Positions 59,151 to 64,000 of a DNA stretch of 64,000 bases are shown here, piece by piece. The stretch comes from Nematostella vectensis (taxonomy: Eukaryota > Cnidaria > Anthozoa > Actiniaria > Edwardsiidae), in the NCBI RefSeq assembly GCF_932526225.1, contig NC_064041.1:4956046-5020045 (forward strand), given 5' to 3'. A program made the translations under genes and the position numbers. Below the pieces are notes generated by a model. It was not told where the DNA came from. It searched no databases and was given only the letters and a program-made list of their open reading frames with translations. How positions within the stretch are numbered: the stretch's first letter is position 1; every line of letters starts with the position of its first letter.

Positions 59151-60369
59151 AGATACTGCGGCATTAGAGTAGAATTATGTGACATTCTATTAGTGTCCTG
59201 GCTGCCCTAATGTTAAAGCTGTCTCTCTGCATACTAAAAGCATTAACGAAAGTGCTCAAAGGGCGCGGTACAGACCCACGCAACTTGCTATTCAATTTGT
59301 CAACTTGTAGCCTGTATGTCTCGGCATTTTCCCTGCGAGTGATCGCATCGTCAAACGTGTAACAAACAAGATAATGAAATCTTATCATATTGCTAATAGT
59401 AATATGGCGTTTTAAATGTGGGGAACCTCTAAGGGAAGGGTCATTATTTAACGGGGGGGAGGACTGCTATGTTTTAGGGTTGCAATTTTTTGAGCGAAGA
59501 TCTGGGGTAGGGCCGCAATTATTAAACAGGGTTTAGGGTGAGGCCTATTTTTTTTGGACAGTTATTCGGAACACATTCCGAGCCTACTAATAGTCAGACA
59601 TTTCAAAATTTTATGGGGAGAACCCCAGACCACCTAAAAATTAAATACATAAATATGACGGGTATCTTGCCTGCACTTTCGTGACGTCCGTTTGGTCCGT
59701 TTATCTTTTGAAGTTTTGGTTATTCGTATTTCATGCCACCCCACTAACTTTTCAGATTGGTAGTATGAAAAAAATATACAAATAAGAATTCTGGTGGAAA
59801 GGAGTTCTAATGATGCTATTTAGGTTTAAACAATAATGACAAACATGTCACAAAACTATGTACACCCCTTGAATATGGGCTTGAAATTAACACCGCTCCT
59901 GACGTGGCACCAGCTCCACCGCCCCTTTCATGGGCTGTCTTCTTAGTCCCCTCAAACACATATTAATTTGGCGGGCGGGGGGATCTCCCCTACGCATGTC
60001 CCGTTCTCTCAATATTTCCTCCTCGGATGAAATATACTGTACCCGTATAGCTTTTTTCAATCTCTTTCGTGAAATAGTGGTCCGAACCTGAAATAGTGGT
60101 CAGAGAGCACTATCGGGAAAGATTCCCAAAACTACGACATTCAGGCCATCAGCTTCTTTTTGTTCTGGGGAGGGCCTTATTTCTGGTCGCCTTTTTTTTG
60201 GGGGGAGGGGGGGGGTCACCATTTTTTAGCTTTAAATGGAGGGAGGGTCGAAATTTTTTAACCGGAAAAAAATTCAACTTAGCAGCCCTCCCCCGATAAA
60301 TAAAAAAACCTTCCCCTGACCGTCCTTTGCTGCTTGTATTTCTTATTTTGAATTATGACGTTGTTGTTT
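59151..60369. other. Intergenic, low-complexity tracts
   Basis: G-rich runs near 59450-59460 and 60195-60215. No gene seen. Confidence 0.5.
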
Positions 60370-63300
60370 GGCATTCCTTGATCGTTGTTATTGGGTATTC
60401 CTTGGCGTTGTTATTGGGTAATTATCCTTGGCGTTGTTATTGGGTATTCCTTGGCGTTGTTATTGGGTATTCCTTGGCGTTGTTATTGGGTATTCCTTGG
60501 CGTTGTTATTGGGTAATTATCCTTGGCGTTGTTATTGGGTATTCCTTGGCGTTGTTATTGGGTATTCCTTGGCGTTGTTATTGGGTATTCCTTGGCGCTG
60601 TTATTGGGTATTCCTTGGCGTTGTTATTGGGTATTCCTTGGCGTTGTTATTGGGTATTCCTTGGCGTTGTTATTGGGTATTCCTTGGCGTTGTTATTGGG
60701 TATTCCTTGGCGTTGTTATTGGGTATTCCTTGGCGTTGTTATTGGGTAATTATCCTTGGCGTTGTTATTGGGTAATTATCCTTGGCGTTGTTATTGGGTA
60801 TTCCTTGGCGTTGTTATTGGGTAATTATCCTTGGCGTTGTTATTGGGTATTCCTTGGCGTTGTTATTGGGTATTCCTTGGCGTTGTTATTGGGTATTCCT
60901 TGGCGTTGTTATTGGGTATTCCTTGGCGTTGTTATTGGGTATTCCTTGGCGTTGTAATTGGGTATTCCTTGGCGTTGTTATTTGGTATTCCTTGGCGTTG
61001 TAATTGGGTATTCCTTGGCGTTAGTTTTGGGGAATCCTTGGCGTTGTTATTGGGTATCCCTTGGCATTGTTATTGGGTATTCCTTGGCGTTGTTATTGGG
61101 TATTCCTTGGCGTTGTTATTGGGTAATCCTTGGCGTTGTTGTTGGGTATTCCTTGGCGTTGTTATTGGGTATTCCTTGGCGTTGTTATTGGGTATTCCTT
61201 GGCGTTGTTATTGGGTATTCCTTGGCGTTGTAATTGGGTATTCCTTGGCGTTGTTATTTGGTATTCCTTGGCGTTGTAATTGGGTATTCCTTGGCGTTAG
61301 TTTTGGGGAATCCTTGGCGTTGTTATTGGGTAATCCTTGGCGTTGTTGTTGGGTATTCCTTGGCGTTGTTATTGGGTATTCCTTGGCGTTGTTATTGGGT
61401 AATCCTTGGCGTTGTTATTGGGTATTCCTTGGCGTTGTTATTGGGTATTCCTTGGCGTTGTTATTGGGTATTCCTTGGCGTTGTTATTGGGTATTCCTTG
61501 GCGTTGTTATTGGGTATTCCTTGGCGTTGTTATTGGGTATTCCTTGGCGTTGTTATTGGGTATTCCTTGGCGTTGTTATTTGGTATTCCTTGGCGTTGTA
61601 ATTGGGTATTCCTTGGCGTTAGTTTTGGGGAATCCTTGGCGTTGTTATTGGGTATTCCTTGGCGTTGTTATTGGGTATTCCTTGGCGTTGTTATTGGGTA
61701 ATCCTTGGCGTTGTTATTTGGTATTCCTTGGCGTTGTTATTGGGTATTCCTTGGCGTTGTTATTGGGTATTCCTTGGCGTTGTTATTGGGTATTCCTTGG
61801 CGTTGTTATTGGGTATTCCTTGGCGTTGTTATTTGGTATTCCTTGGCGTTGTAATTGGGTATTCCTTGGCGTTGTTATTGGGTATTCCTTGGCGTTAGTT
61901 TTGGGGAATCCTTGGCGTTGTTATTGGGTATTCCTTGGCGTTGTTATTGGGTATTCCTTGGCGTTGTTATTGGGTAATCCTTGGCGTTGTTATTTGGTAT
62001 TCCTTGGCGTTGTTATTGGGTATTCCTTGGCGTTGTTATTGGGTATTCCTTGGCGTTGTTATTGGGTATTCCTTGGCGTTGTTATTGGGTATTCCTTGGC
62101 GTTGTTATTGGGTATTCCTTGGCGTTGTTATTGGGTATTCCTTGGCGTTGTTATTGGGTATTCCTTGGCGCTGTTATTGGGTATTCCTTGGCGTTGTTAT
62201 TGGGTAATCCTTGGCGTTGTTATTTGGTATTCCTTGGCGTTGTTATTTGGTATTCCTTGGCGTTGTTATTGGGTATTCCTTGGCGTTGTTATTGGGTATT
62301 CCTTGACGTTGTTACTGGGTATTCCTTGGCGTTGTTATTGTGTATTCCTTGGCGTTGTTATTGGGTATTCCTTGGCGTTGTTATTGGGTATTCCTTGGCG
62401 TTGTTATTGGGTAATTATCCTTGGCGTTGTTATTTGGTATTCCTTGGCGTTGTTATTGGGTAATTATCCTTGGCGTTGTTATTGGGTATTCCTTGGCGTT
62501 GTTATTGGGTATTCCTTGGCGTTGTTATTGGGTATTCCTTGGCATTGTTATTGGGTATTCCTTGGCGTTGTTATTGGGTATTCCTTGGCGCTGTTATTGG
62601 GTATTCCTTGGCGTTGTTATTTGGTATTCCTTGGCGTTGTTATTGGGTATTCCTTGGCGTTGTTATTGGGTATTCCTTGGCGTTGTTATTGGGTATTCCT
62701 TGGCGTTGTTATTGGGTATTCCTTGGCGTTGTTATTGGGTATCCCTTGGCATTGTAATTGGGTATTCCTTGGCGTTGTTATTGGGTATTCCTTGGCGTTG
62801 TTATTGGGTATTCCTTGGCGTTGTTATTGGGTATTCCTTGGCGTTGTTATTGGGTAATTATCCTTGGCGTTGTTATTGGGTATTCCTTGGCGTTGTTATT
62901 GGGTATTCCTTGGCGTTGTTATTGGGTAATCCTTGGCGTTGTTATTTGGTATTCCTTGGCGTTGTTATTTGGTATTCCTTGGCGTTGTTATTGGGTATTC
63001 CTTGGCGTTGTTATTGGGTATTCCTTGGCGTTGTTATTGGGTATTCCTTGGCGTTGTTATTGGGTATTCCTTGGCGTTGTTATTGGGTATCCCTTGGCAT
63101 TGTAATTGGGTATTCCTTGGCGTTGTTATTTGGTATTCCTTGGCGTTGTTATTGGGTATTCCTTGGCGTTGTTATTGGGTATTCCTTGGCGTTGTAATTG
63201 GGTATTCCTTGGCGCTGTTATTGGGTATTCCTTGGCGTTGTTATTGGGTATTCCTTGGCGTTGTTATTGGGTATTCCTTGGCGCTGTTATTGGGTATTCC

Positions 63301-64000
63301 TTGGCGTTGTTATTGGGTATTCCTTGGCGTTGTTATTGGGGAATCCTTGGCGTTGTGATTGGGTATTCCTTGGCGTTGTTATTGGGTAATCCTTGGCGTT
63401 GTTATTTGGTATTCCTTGGCGTTGTTATTGGGTATTCCTTGGCGTTGTTATTGGGTATTCCTTGGCGTTGTTATTGGGTATTCCTTGGCGCTGTTATTGG
63501 GTATTCCTTGGCGTTGTTATTGGGGAATCCTTGGCGTTGTTATTGGGTATTCCTTGGCGTTGTAATTGGGTATTCCTTGGCGTTGTTATTTGGTATTCCT
63601 TGGCGTTGTTATTGGGTATTCCTTGGCGTTGTTATTGGGTATTCCTTGGCGTTGTTATTGGGTATTCCTTGGCGTTGTTATTGGGTATTCCTTGGCGTTG
63701 TTATTGGGTATTCCTTGGCGTTGTTATTGGGTAATTATCCTTGGCGTTGTTATTGGGTAATCCTTGGCGTTGTTATTGGGTATTCCTTGGCGTTGTTATT
63801 GGGTAATCCTTGGCGTTGTTATTGGGTATTCCTTGGCGTTGTAATTGGGTATTCCTTGGCGTTGTTATTTGGTATTCCTTGGCGTTGTTATTGGGTATTC
63901 CTTGGCGTTGTTATTGGGTATTCCTTGGCGTTGTTATTGGGTATTCCTTGGCGTTGTTATTGGGTATTCCTTGGCGTTGTTGGGTATTCCTTGGCGTTGT
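60370..64000. repeat. 23-bp satellite array, more than 150 units, open at right edge
   Basis: The unit is TTCCTTGGCGTTGTTATTG plus GGTA. Variants include ATTATCC (26-bp unit), AATCC, TATTTGG, TAATTGG, GCGCTG and GGCGTTAGTTTTGGGG. Because 69 bp (three units) contain no stop in any plus-strand frame, the array gives long overlapping open frames with a 23-residue period; these are not proteins. It runs to the window edge. Confidence 0.97.

Noticed and set aside
60327-63760. Many overlapping open frames up to 483 codons with an IPWRCYWV-type period
   Set aside because: All are translations of the 23-bp satellite. Every plus-strand frame is open because three units (69 bp) contain no stop, and starts are arbitrary.

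Overview
The window looks like nuclear DNA of an animal, most likely a cnidarian such as a sea anemone. It has spliced genes with GT-AG introns, thrombospondin type-1 exons in the usual phase-1/phase-1 arrangement, a WD-repeat gene of WDR38 type, a Penelope-like retroelement (PLE), a Tc1/IS630-type transposon, and many short inverted-repeat elements and minisatellites. The phylum is inferred from this general character; nothing here proves it. Many of the open frames computed for the window start at GTG or TTG or lie inside satellites, and I do not regard those as genes.

Layout. 1-15.4 kb is almost gene-free AT-rich sequence with minisatellites, including a 1.7-kb array of 34-bp units (10580-12250), and one weak minus-strand exon pair near 14.2 kb. 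15.4-17.2 kb holds two arrays of the same short unit in opposite orientation around a 290-bp foldback element. 17848-24314 is the most striking part: two PLE copies in inverted orientation form 2914-bp arms that appear identical, with a 530-bp centre, and the whole is bounded by an 11-bp direct repeat. The full-length copy encodes RT plus GIY-YIG and carries a 2A-like DIETNPGP motif next to a hydrophobic segment. Each arm also has a hammerhead-like core. 24.7-26 kb is a cluster of nested small transposons.

Genes. (1) 27997-32252 (+): a secreted protein with a signal-peptide exon, three TSP1 exons and a Thr/Pro-rich tail (281 aa when spliced). A minisatellite directly upstream of the second TSP1 exon has amplified that exon's own 3' splice site and first codons. 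(2) 35838-44895 (+): a nine-exon WD40 gene (332 aa) that I match to WDR38. Its introns are loaded with MITE-like elements, a tRNA-like SINE, tandem duplications and a 1.8-kb AT-rich inverted-repeat element. (3) 50984-54950 (+): a four-exon gene (741 aa) of unknown family, with a helical N-terminus, a His/Cys cluster and three SPLNS motifs. None of these three cellular genes shows a functional link to another.

55.6-57.9 kb is a Tc1/IS630-like element with about 380-bp terminal inverted repeats and a transposase gene broken by one frameshift. 60.37 kb to the window edge is a 23-bp satellite of more than 150 units with higher-order structure; it continues past the edge. Exon borders were read by eye from splice consensus and frame, without transcript data.
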